A stretch of DNA of 64,000 nt, taken from the NCBI GenBank assembly GCA_052161885.1, contig CP197396.1:1054001-1118000 (forward strand). Reading direction: 5' to 3'. Under the pieces are notes generated by a model. That model was not told where the DNA came from and made no database searches. It saw only the letters and a program-made list of their open reading frames with translations. This stretch comes from QKTW01 sp052161885. Its GTDB lineage: Bacteria; Bacteroidota; Bacteroidia; Chitinophagales; Chitinophagaceae. Positions 9,551 through 16,583 of the stretch are shown here, in pieces. Each line of letters starts with the position of its first letter. Within the stretch, counting starts at the first letter, position 1. Position numbers and translations under genes: made by a program.

Positions 9551-9832
9551 TAAAAGAAGTCTCTCGCGGCGGCGCAACGACGCAACGGAATGTTCTGCGC
9601 TCCGTCTTGATACTTGTGTCTTGATACTGCAGAGAAACAGTAAGATAAATAAAAGAAATGGCTCACGGCGGCGCGGCGGCGCAACGGAATATCTTGCGCT
9701 CCGTCTTGATACTTGTGTCTTGATACTGCAGAGAAACAGTAAGATAAATAGAAGAAATGGCTCGCGGCGGCGCAGCGGCGCAACGGAATATCTTGCGCTC
9801 CGTCCTGATACTTGTGTCTTATTACTTGATAC
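9551..9832. repeat. 99-bp tandem direct repeat, 2.8 copies
   Basis: Units start at 9551, 9650 and 9749, a period of exactly 99 bases; the third copy diverges after about 84 bases. Each holds an AGAAAT and CGGCGGCGC-rich core, then TTGCGCTCCGTCTTGATAC and TTGATACTGCAGAG. The array fills the gap between the stop at 9832 and the start at 9547. Because 99 is divisible by three, the minus strand reads open through all copies as a 33-aa repeat: an Arg cluster, a hydrophobic run (LLFILLFL), then KTQVS. Confidence 0.93.
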
Positions 9833-10692
9833 TACTTCCATCTCTTCCCCATTGTCAGTCCAACAAATACGGTTGCAGTCCACGGATAGGCCTTTTGTGT
9901 GGCCATTACCGGCAGGTCTTTGGAGTAAAAGGCGAAGTTGCCGCCAAGGGTGATTGTCTTGATAAAGGTTTTATTTTTTAAAGGTTCAATAGCAATGGCC
10001 ACGTCTGCAAAGCCACCGGGGATGTATTGCATCTCGCCCAGTCCTTTGCCCCATTTGGAGGCGCCGAGGATATAGCCGGTGTTGAGAAATTTATCTGCAT
10101 CCTGGTCATTGTATTTCTGTTCCTGCATATAGGCAGGCTGACCGCCCACGCTGTCATATGCCAGCTGCAGGTAATAAGGTTTGAGCATGGCCAGCGCCAC
10201 ACCTGCTTCCATCCGCAGGCTGATGCTCATATTGCCTTCCAGCAGACCGGGCAGCAGCAGGAAGTCCCGGCCGTGGCCGAGCTGCAATGTATACAGGTTA
10301 TTGATCTTCCCAAATACATACGGACTGCCGTTCCCAAGTCCGGGAAAGGCATCATTGTGCGGTTGCTGCTTTGCCTGCTTCTCGTGCTTGATCTCAGAAA
10401 AGCTCAGTTGGAAGAAATGGCTCTGCCAGCGGTTGATGCGCCGTTCATAATACACCAGTCCGCTCCAGCCATTACCGTTAAGTCTACCGCCTACCGCCAG
10501 TGCGTGGTTGTAGCTGCTGTCCAGCCCCCATTTCTGCAGGTGGTCTTTCCAGCTTTTGATCGTCTTCTGCTTTTCTGCCACCTTCTTACCTGCCTGCTGA
10601 CGGGCCTTATTGGACGCATCCCAGAGATTGCTTTGAGCAGCACTGCCCAGGCTGAAACTTAACAAAATGGATATGAGTATGTAGGGTTTCAA
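9832..10692 (-). CDS. Predicted outer-membrane beta-barrel protein, unknown function
   Basis: I placed the start at the TTG at 10692 because MKPYILISILLSFSLGSAAQ is then a standard signal peptide. The only ATG, at 10785, adds an unlikely 31-residue front. The mature part (about 265 aa) alternates polar and aromatic residues in strands typical of small barrels: NGWSGLVYYERRI, HFFQLSFSEIKH and TLGGNFAFYSKD, with a C-terminal VFVGLTMGKRWK. No enzyme motif is seen. It lies immediately upstream of the 1001-aa barrel gene and is probably co-transcribed with it across the repeat array. Confidence 0.72.
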   Translation of the reverse strand: MKPYILISILLSFSLGSAAQSNLWDASNKARQQAGKKVAEKQKTIKSWKDHLQKWGLDSSYNHALAVGGRLNGNGWSGLVYYERRINRWQSHFFQLSFSEIKHEKQAKQQPHNDAFPGLGNGSPYVFGKINNLYTLQLGHGRDFLLLPGLLEGNMSISLRMEAGVALAMLKPYYLQLAYDSVGGQPAYMQEQKYNDQDADKFLNTGYILGASKWGKGLGEMQYIPGGFADVAIAIEPLKNKTFIKTITLGGNFAFYSKDLPVMATQKAYPWTATVFVGLTMGKRWK

Positions 10693-10823
10693 ATAATATT
10701 TTCGGTTTACCTCGACAATGAACGATTTAAATATTTTACTAAAAATAAGAAGTTTACATGAGCTGGTATACGTTATAAATAACAAATCAGTTCATAGGAT
10801 ACTTTAGTTTTAAATACCACTAA

Positions 10824-11027
10824 TCGAGGGAAACTTTCAAGATTGCTGAAGAGCTGGGCGTAACGGTGGATTACCTGCTCGGAGGTTCGGCACAGCTCAT
10901 GCCCGATAAAAAACTATTGAAGAGAATGGAAGATATTGAAGCACTGCCACCAGAAGAAAAAGAAAAGGTTTACTACTTTATTGATATGGCCATCGCTCAC
11001 CACAAAGCAAAAAACGCTTTTAAATAA
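10824..11027 (+). pseudogene. 3' fragment of an XRE-family regulator (copy 1)
   Basis: Reads FKIAEELGVTVDYLLGGSAQ, then MPDKKLLKRMEDIEALPPEE, and ends AHHKAKNAFK at a TAA at 11025-11027. An in-frame stop at 10821 and no start codon show that the DNA-binding N-terminus is gone. The same end piece recurs at 15739-15936, nearly identical over about 165 bases. In intact relatives the ELGVTxDYLLGG segment is the end of the helix-turn-helix domain. A hairpin terminator follows at 11054. Confidence 0.85.
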
Positions 11028-11053
11028 ATAACGTTAAATTGACTGCTCATAAG

Positions 11054-11092
11054 AAAGCCCCGTACTTGTTGTATGGGGCTTTGTCTTTTTTT
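11054..11092 (+). terminator. Hairpin terminator after XRE fragment 1
   Basis: AAAGCCCCGTAC, loop TTGTT, GTATGGGGCTTT, then a run of T. One of three related GCCCCGTA hairpins in this region (also 11819 and 16165). Confidence 0.8.
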
Positions 11093-11636
11093 ATCTTCCC
11101 GTTGGAAATAATTTTATCGGATGCCTTTGAGATTCTTTTTTCATTTGCTCAAATCGTTGCTCATCCTTTTTAGATAAAAACCGGAACTTCACATTGCTAT
11201 GATCTAAATAATTTAGATAAGTAATCGATACCCTTCTTTTATTATAGGATAACGTATTATTTAACTCTACAGCATTATAAGTATTATCCGACTCAGCATT
11301 ATAACTTATCTGTATCGGCTGCAGATAAAAATCAGCCTTTTCTTTGCTTACTATGCTACCTAAGCTATCAAAGTTTAAAAACTCCACATTATATTTTTGA
11401 GCAATCGAATAAATCTCGGAGGCTTGAAAAACTCCAGTTACTCTATAGCCGCCTAAATGATCTTTTTCAAAAAACATAGTATTTGTGATTCTGTTGCTTG
11501 TAGATGGGACAAATATTATGTCTTGTGAAAAATATACCAGCCATCCTTTTTGTACTACTTTACTTGCGGAAGCTCTATTCTGGCCAATTCCAAGAGCGGA
11601 ATATAGACAAGCCATTGTAACAAATAAATATTTCAT
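11091..11636 (-). CDS. Exported protein of unknown function, candidate orphan immunity protein
   Basis: 181 aa with a signal peptide (MKYLFVTMACLYSALGIGQ) and no recognised domain; the rest is mixed strand/helix with many Lys and Asn. It is AT-rich like the displaced immunity genes nearby and lies between an XRE fragment and a 70-aa gene fragment, both on the other strand. That is the position expected for an immunity gene left behind after its toxin tip was lost. The immunity role is inferred from context only. Confidence 0.55.
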   Translation of the reverse strand: MKYLFVTMACLYSALGIGQNRASASKVVQKGWLVYFSQDIIFVPSTSNRITNTMFFEKDHLGGYRVTGVFQASEIYSIAQKYNVEFLNFDSLGSIVSKEKADFYLQPIQISYNAESDNTYNAVELNNTLSYNKRRVSITYLNYLDHSNVKFRFLSKKDEQRFEQMKKESQRHPIKLFPTGR

Positions 11637-11685
11637 AGTTCTAAACTAAGGTGTTAATGTTTTTTGTTTTTCGCCTTGTATATCT

Positions 11686-11802
11686 ACAACACAGATCAAT
11701 ATTGATGAGCCTGCTGCAATGCCTTACTTAGCTGCCATCTTTAAAAGAAACGGGTACACCGTAGAAGAAGAGCACGGCAAGCTATTTGTGACTAAGAACT
11801 AA
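11686..11802 (+). pseudogene. 3' fragment of the 70-aa gene (copy of 15943-16155)
   Basis: Encodes TQINIDEPAAMPYLAAIFKR, NGYTVEEEHGKLF and VTKN with a stop at 11800-11802. It matches the last 38 codons of the intact gene at 15943, with EHGK replacing ERNK. The first 32 codons are missing. A terminator of the same family follows. Confidence 0.88.
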
Positions 11803-11818
11803 ACTGCGTATAAGCACA

Positions 11819-11854
11819 AAGCCCCGTATTACATGTACGGGGCTTCGTTTTTTT
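11819..11854 (+). terminator. Hairpin terminator after the 70-aa gene fragment
   Basis: AAGCCCCGTA, loop TTACATG, TACGGGGCTT, then CG and seven T. Same family as 16165-16203, which follows the intact copy. Confidence 0.85.
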
Positions 11855-11928
11855 ACCTATGGAAGACTGGTGATTGGATGAAGTATAACCTCATATTTTT
11901 GAGACACTACAGGCAACACCATTACCGA

Positions 11929-12177
11929 TTACATAACGTACATAGACAATACTGTTATCAACGTAGTCTCTAAATTATCCTCATCAACTCGGATCATCTC
12001 CTTTTTTTTGCTTAATGGGAAAGTAATAAAAGCTGTATATCCCTTCTCTTTACGTTCACCATCGAGTTTGATCACCACAATATCTCCATTGTTTTTAACT
12101 AATTCAAAACAATACATTAACTCTTCCAATGATGGTTTTTCTTTTTTTAAAACTGTCTTTATTTGTTCCATAATCAT
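11929..12177 (-). CDS. Candidate immunity protein for the Doc/Fic Rhs tip
   Basis: 82 aa, no signal peptide and no recognised family: a short helix-rich front (KPSLEELMYCFELVKN), then strands (IVVIKLDGERKEKGYTAFIT). Its ATG overlaps the stop of the toxin gene by ATGA (12174-12177), so the two are translationally coupled. It does not look like Phd, the usual Doc antitoxin. Lack of a signal peptide fits a cytosolic Doc/Fic toxin. Confidence 0.68.
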   Translation of the reverse strand: MIMEQIKTVLKKEKPSLEELMYCFELVKNNGDIVVIKLDGERKEKGYTAFITFPLSKKKEMIRVDEDNLETTLITVLSMYVM

Positions 12178-13139
12178 TTTGTTAAAAGTTTAGCAATTTC
12201 TGAAACATCTGTAATTTCTCCAGTTGCAACCTGAGTTGCGACCTGTGTCATTTGAGCTTCGCTGACTGTAGTTAATCCAAATTGTTCTGCAAATAATTGA
12301 AATGCAGCAACGGCAGTCCGCTTATTTCCATCAATAAACATATGTCCGTTGGATATGGATCTAAATATCGCACTGCCTTGCTCTGCAGCTGTTTCGTAAT
12401 ATAAGGCTGTATTAATAGCAGTAGTCGGATTCCCGTTTAGTAAAATTCCACCGCCTTCAGTAGCTTTATTTAGTGTAATTATTTGTTCTGCAAAAGATGT
12501 CAATTCGGCTTCTGGCACCTCTCCAAGCCCTGTATAAATCATCAGGTTTTTACGGGATTCCGAACGTGTAACATCCGCATATCGTCCTTCATGACTATTC
12601 TTAAAACCTTCTACAAATTTTGGTCCTCCCTGAGGTACAGTATAATCTTCGTACTTGGTGTACTTACTGATTAATTCATTCTGATATTGAGTATATCCTT
12701 TAGTTGTACTGCCTCCTACTTCATACCCCATATTCTGGGTAATCGTTGCCGTGCCATTTTTTACATTATAAAACACAGCTTGTCCTGCTTTTTGCCTGCT
12801 TTGATAATCAGCCCATGCCTGATTTAGATATCCCCGACCTGTAAATCCATTCCAAAAGCGTTGCCATCCGTTCTCCGGCCTGTCATAGTCTCCTCTCGGG
12901 TCTGTATTCAATACAGGATTATCACTCATAGAAGCATAAGGGCTCATCCATTCTTTGGGCTTAGAGTCTATCTGCCACCATCTGCCTATCTGCGGATCAA
13001 GACCACGTAATGGTGTTTCGTATAATTCCACCCCCAGGTCCTTCGTCAGCTCTATAGTCTGATACTTCTTTGTATTTTTCTCTGCATTGTTATTCGTTGC
13101 TGAAGTCAGTGTTAGTCCGAATGGATAATAATGGTTCTC
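12174..13139 (-). CDS. Displaced Rhs C-terminal tip with Doc/Fic toxin domain
   Basis: The frame opens after a stop and begins with Rhs-core sequence (ENHYYPFGLTLTS at 13139 inward), continues through the core end (RGLDPQIGRWWQ, NPVLNTDPRGD) and ends in a toxin domain. A GTG at 13031 is the first start-like codon, so this is an orphan tip without the Rhs body. The toxin has the Fic/Doc signature HMFIDGNKRTA near the C-terminus, matching the HxFxxGNKR form of Doc. Doc phosphorylates EF-Tu and Fic proteins AMPylate targets; which applies here is unknown. An 82-aa gene follows with an ATGA overlap. Confidence 0.82.
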   Translation of the reverse strand, partial: ENHYYPFGLTLTSATNNNAEKNTKKYQTIELTKDLGVELYETPLRGLDPQIGRWWQIDSKPKEWMSPYASMSDNPVLNTDPRGDYDRPENGWQRFWNGFTGRGYLNQAWADYQSRQKAGQAVFYNVKNGTATITQNMGYEVGGSTTKGYTQYQNELISKYTKYEDYTVPQGGPKFVEGFKNSHEGRYADVTRSESRKNLMIYTGLGEVPEAELTSFAEQIITLNKATEGGGILLNGNPTTAINTALYYETAAEQGSAIFRSISNGHMFIDGNKRTAVAAFQLFAEQFGLTTVSEAQMTQVATQVATGEITDVSEIAKLLTK

Positions 13140-13194
13140 AGATATTTCTATCTTAATTTAGGAATGGTTATTAAATTCCTAATATCAATATTTT

Positions 13195-13827
13195 CTAATG
13201 CATTTTCTTTCGAGAAAGGATATTTATATTCTTTTTTTCACGTTCACTTAAATTTATCAAATAGCAATTGTATTCTTTTTTTACAAAAAACAAATTGTTG
13301 TTATGAACATTAAAGTAAAAGTTATAATCACATTTTAAACTACTGCCAATGTAATACTTTAGCAATATACCGTTTGAGATGTGTTCCATTTTTATAAATG
13401 GTTCGTTTTGATATTCAAATCTATTAAGTATTAAATTTTCATTTATACATTTTAAAACAAAGCCATTTTTATTAGATAAAAATATTGCTAATAACCGTCT
13501 ATCGTATTTTTGAAAATAACATGGGGATTTTTCAATTCTTAATTGCTGAATCTTTGGAGAAAAGATTACTATTAAATCCTTAATTGAATCATTATTAATG
13601 TCAATTTTTAAAGAATCTAATACATCATAGTCGGATGAAATAGACGTGCCGTATATTTTAAAAAAAGCTTTATTCACTTCTTTTTCTTTGGCACATAATC
13701 CTAACATTGAGTATAAAGTATCATTTCTATAACGATAAGACACAGGCTTTAAAGTTTTACCAATGCATATAGCTGCATAGAGCGTAAACAATAATAAAAA
13801 CACAGTTTTTTTATTATCCAATTTCAT
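13195..13827 (-). CDS. Exported candidate immunity protein for displaced tip 2
   Basis: 210 aa, with a signal peptide (KKTVFLLLFTLYAAICIG). The mature part contains DSLKIDINNDSIKDLIVIFS, a VCBS/FG-GAP-like segment, but no named family is certain. It starts one base after the stop of tip 2 and is very AT-rich. Export to the periplasm implies that the partner toxin acts there. Immunity role inferred from position. Confidence 0.66.
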   Translation of the reverse strand: MKLDNKKTVFLLLFTLYAAICIGKTLKPVSYRYRNDTLYSMLGLCAKEKEVNKAFFKIYGTSISSDYDVLDSLKIDINNDSIKDLIVIFSPKIQQLRIEKSPCYFQKYDRRLLAIFLSNKNGFVLKCINENLILNRFEYQNEPFIKMEHISNGILLKYYIGSSLKCDYNFYFNVHNNNLFFVKKEYNCYLINLSEREKKNINILSRKKMH

Positions 13828-13828
13828 T

Positions 13829-14836
13829 TTATTTCGTATTTATAATTCTCCAAAAAATAGTTTGCCCTGCTGTTGAAGTCGCCTCTATACGTTGACCGGT
13901 GCTTTCACCTGTGTTATAAATAAATGTATTGTTAGACCAATTATTACAGTCCAAAAAGACATCAGCAGGTATAGAATAACGGACATGATTATAGGGTACA
14001 CTATTACCCCAATGGGCTTGATTAGATAGCACATAATTATTATAAATATTTCCAGGAATGGTGATGCTTTCATATTCCTCAAATTTATTTTGAGGAGTGC
14101 CGTTAGGAGAATGAAGCCCCCAGGAAATAAAATCTGTTCCATCCCAAAGACGTGCTCCATTAGTAGGATCTGCTCCTCCGCTTAATACATCAATAAGTCC
14201 AGCCCGAGCATAATTTGCTGTTGTACTGTTTGTATTGTCACTTAACGGCGATTTATCTGGTACACTTGAATAACTTGACATAAGTAAAGAGTACATGTCA
14301 CTTTCTCTTACTTGCGCTTCGTTATTATTAGTGTGAGCAATATTCAAATATTCCCTTGGATCATTTGACAATCCCTCTTGTTTGATAACACTTGCTGCCT
14401 TTTGAAATTCGGCATGCCCCATTTGTAGCTCTGTGGAATTTTCTCTTAATCCTTTGTAATTAGGAGTTCCTATATTGACAAAGTAGTTGTAATTCCCATT
14501 AGTAGTTTTATATACTTTATTATCATTTAAATCATCTTTACCAAGGTGGTGACCACTTTCATCATAAAAATCTCCTGGTGTTCTTCCATCTGGGTCAATA
14601 AATCGAACAGGGTTATTGAAACTATAATTGTACGGTGACCACCTGTGGGATATTTCAGATAACGGATCATATGTTACCCATCTTCCAGTTTGTTCATCAA
14701 ACGGGCGGGCCCCAAAGTCATACCAGTTTAAACCAAGCTCTGGTTGCAGTTCCTTAGTAGTGAGCTTATATTTATTATCCTCCATTTTACTGTTAGTATT
14801 AGAAGTCAGCGTCAGCCCAAACGGATAATAGTGATA
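13829..14836 (-). CDS. Displaced Rhs C-terminal tip 2, possible cell-wall hydrolase
   Basis: The open frame begins just inside an in-frame stop with HYYPFGLTLTS (14833 inward); the first ATG is at 14785. Core-associated sequence follows (WYDFGARPFDEQTGRWVTYD, NPVRFIDPDGR). The tip, about 240 aa, includes NIAHTNNNEAQ, ANYARAGLIDVLSGGADPTN and GARLWDGTDFISWG. These resemble the lysozyme/SleB-like pattern in which an Ala-rich helix precedes a DPTxGA loop, but I cannot confirm the family. A peptidoglycan target would fit the exported immunity protein that follows. It lacks the Rhs shell and its own signal peptide. Confidence 0.72.
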   Translation of the reverse strand, partial: YHYYPFGLTLTSNTNSKMEDNKYKLTTKELQPELGLNWYDFGARPFDEQTGRWVTYDPLSEISHRWSPYNYSFNNPVRFIDPDGRTPGDFYDESGHHLGKDDLNDNKVYKTTNGNYNYFVNIGTPNYKGLRENSTELQMGHAEFQKAASVIKQEGLSNDPREYLNIAHTNNNEAQVRESDMYSLLMSSYSSVPDKSPLSDNTNSTTANYARAGLIDVLSGGADPTNGARLWDGTDFISWGLHSPNGTPQNKFEEYESITIPGNIYNNYVLSNQAHWGNSVPYNHVRYSIPADVFLDCNNWSNNTFIYNTGESTGQRIEATSTAGQTIFWRIINTK

Positions 14837-14853
14837 GGGTTATGTCTGTTAGC

Positions 14854-15423
14854 CTATTTAATATTATTGAATAATGAAATCAATTCCCATAAATGAAATG
14901 CTTTATAATAAAACTCTGAATTAATTGATATACCACAACAATAAACGCTTGACACTTCCTTTTCACCTAGCCTAATAAATATAAATTGTTTTTTACCATC
15001 GGAAAGTGGATGCTGTACTAAAACCTTATCCCCCTGTTGAACGCGCCTTTCAAATATCTTATCGCCAGCATTCAATAAGGAGTCAATTATGTTGTCATTT
15101 GCCTCATAATATTTAAAAAACGTAGTTTCTATTTGGCGTGCTTTTATGTCAAGAATTTTCAAAGAGTTTTCATCATTATTAATTTTTAAATAATAACACT
15201 TTCCTTGCTTCTTATAAACTATACACAAATATTCCTTGGTCCCGGAAATACAATGATTACAAAAATCTCCAAACGCAATTATGCTGTCTGTTTTTTGAGA
15301 ACGAGAGATTTTATCAATAATATTTTGTGTACTATTTGATAAACTTTCTTTCTGAATATTTTGAGACCAACCTGGCGATATGCTTAGTAATAGGAACAAT
15401 ATCAACAGTAATTTATTTATCAT
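14854..15423 (-). CDS. Exported candidate immunity protein for displaced tip 3
   Basis: 189 aa from the ATG at 15423, chosen over 15498 because it gives the signal peptide MINKLLLILFLLLSISPGW and overlaps the stop of the toxin remnant by 11 bases. A pair of cysteines lies at FCNHC, with more in the C-terminal half. No known family. AT-rich. Its toxin partner survives only as a short C-terminal remnant, so this gene is an orphan protector. Confidence 0.65.
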   Translation of the reverse strand: MINKLLLILFLLLSISPGWSQNIQKESLSNSTQNIIDKISRSQKTDSIIAFGDFCNHCISGTKEYLCIVYKKQGKCYYLKINNDENSLKILDIKARQIETTFFKYYEANDNIIDSLLNAGDKIFERRVQQGDKVLVQHPLSDGKKQFIFIRLGEKEVSSVYCCGISINSEFYYKAFHLWELISLFNNIK

Positions 15424-15613
15424 GCGACCCCGGAAATCCTTTAATTGGAACCCCATTATACATGTATATGCTTCTGATAATTTTTTCATGTTTTTCAACT
15501 TCTTTATTTTTTTGTTCTTGGGTTAATTCTGGTTTTGTTACATTCAGATAAGCGTGACCAGCGATCTCATGAATTGATGTTAACCCACTATAATAGTCCG
15601 AACGGATAATAAT
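15413..15613 (-). pseudogene. Remnant of displaced Rhs tip 3 fused out of frame to the core junction
   Basis: Starts with the junction YYYPFGL (15613-15593), then shifts by one base into the tail of a toxin: SGLTSIHEIAGHAYLNVTKP, a Lys/Glu helix, then YNGVPIKGFPGSHDK and a stop at 15413. The core frame hits TAG directly after the junction. HEIAGH resembles a metallopeptidase helix but has one residue more than HExxH, so the enzyme class is unsure. The body of the tip has been deleted. Confidence 0.7.
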
Positions 15614-15738
15614 AGATGCGTTTTTCTGGCCGCATTTTCATTACACATGCGTATTGTCTTAAAAATAAAGCTGTTTTTCTCAAAGACCTTCAATGCTAAA
15701 ATAGATATTTTAACCATGCTTTTTACTTTATCTGTTAG

Positions 15739-15936
15739 CATTTTGTAGACTTTGCATATCCTTTGGGTATAACGGCAGATTACCTGCTGGGAGGATCTGC
15801 GCAGCTCATGCCTGATAAAAAGCTGTTGAAGAGAATGGAAGATATTGAAGCACTGCCGCCCGAAGAAAAAGAAAAGGTCTACTACTTTATTGATATGGCC
15901 ATCGCTCACCACAAAGCAAAAAACGCTTTTAAATAA
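15739..15936 (+). pseudogene. 3' fragment of an XRE-family regulator (copy 2)
   Basis: Reads FAYPLGITADYLLGGSAQ, then the same MPDKKLLKRMEDIEALPPEE and NAFK ending as copy 1; stop at 15934-15936. An in-frame TAG at 15736 and the lack of a start show the front is gone. The intact 70-aa gene starts six bases later, so the two were once an operon. Confidence 0.85.
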
Positions 15937-15942
15937 ACTACT

Positions 15943-16155
15943 ATGAAAAGTTTTGTCAAAGACATTATGAAGGATATCTATGAAGATATCGCCCGGAAGA
16001 TGTTTGCAGACGCTGACGAAAAAATGAAAGCAGGAGAAACAACACAGATCAATATTGATGAACCTGCTGCAATGCCTTACTTAGCTGCCATCTTTAAAAG
16101 AAACGGGTACACCGTAGAAGAAGAACGTAACAAACTGTTTGTAACTAAGAACTAA
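15943..16155 (+). CDS. Conserved 70-aa protein, unknown function
   Basis: An amphipathic helical front (MKSFVKDIMKDIYEDIARKM), an acidic/lysine stretch, then TQINIDEPAAMPYLAAIFKR and a short C-terminal strand. No known family. It follows the XRE fragment by six bases and converges on the Imm53-like gene. A truncated copy at 11686-11802 shows the pair was duplicated with the toxin cassettes. Possibly a partner of the lost regulator. Confidence 0.7.
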   Translation: MKSFVKDIMKDIYEDIARKMFADADEKMKAGETTQINIDEPAAMPYLAAIFKRNGYTVEEERNKLFVTKN

Positions 16156-16164
16156 ACTGCTTAT

Positions 16165-16203
16165 AAATCCAAGCCCCGTACATGTTTTACGGGGCTTGGA
16201 TTT
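16165..16203. terminator. Hairpin terminator between converging genes
   Basis: AAATCCAAGCCCCGTA, a short loop, then TACGGGGCTTGGATTT: a 16-bp stem between the 70-aa gene and the Imm53-like gene. Confidence 0.82.
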
Positions 16204-16248
16204 ATTCCTTGCAGGTTACAAGCCCTACACCATCCTTCATAAACAAGT

Positions 16249-16557
16249 TTAAGAAACAAATTGATTAGTATATTCTGTAGCTACCTCTCTAAATTTATTT
16301 AATAAAAATTCTAACTTGCTTATATCTCCGCCAGCTCTATATTGGCTATCTTTTATATTATAAAAAAACCAATCATCGTCTCCATTTTCAATTGTGCCAA
16401 TATCTAAAATAGCACTTTCCAAATGAGTATATTTCAAATCAATAGTAATCATCCATCCAGGATTACTTGTTGTTTGAATGTTGATCATTTGCTCATGCTC
16501 CCAATCTCCATCACAATATGATTCAAACCATTTATAAAGCCATGTCAATATTTCCAT
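16249..16557 (-). CDS. Imm53-like immunity protein for the active Rhs tip
   Basis: 102 aa. WLYKWFESYCDGDWEHEQ, followed by I-Q-T-T-S-NPGWMITIDLKYT, matches the Imm53 pattern (WY..qCDGdWEH, then DNPGW and IDL..T). No signal peptide, so it should act in the cytosol. It starts 26 bases after the Rhs stop, the usual toxin-then-immunity order. It would bind and neutralise the type-24-like tip. Confidence 0.85.
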   Translation of the reverse strand: MEILTWLYKWFESYCDGDWEHEQMINIQTTSNPGWMITIDLKYTHLESAILDIGTIENGDDDWFFYNIKDSQYRAGGDISKLEFLLNKFREVATEYTNQFVS

Positions 16558-16583
16558 ATTTTAGATTTAGTCTTTAAATAACA

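Noticed and set aside
9551..9832. CRISPR array
   Set aside because: Units are continuous 99-bp copies with no unique spacers.
9548..9883. Extra 112 codons in front of the 1001-aa barrel protein
   Set aside because: They begin within the end of the upstream gene and run through repeat DNA; not believable as a normal protein start.
15540..15580. Canonical HExxH metallopeptidase in tip 3
   Set aside because: The motif is HEIAGH, one residue too long; kept only as a possible relative.
15580..15912. 110-codon minus-strand frame
   Set aside because: Antisense to the XRE fragment and the junction scar; no coding character.
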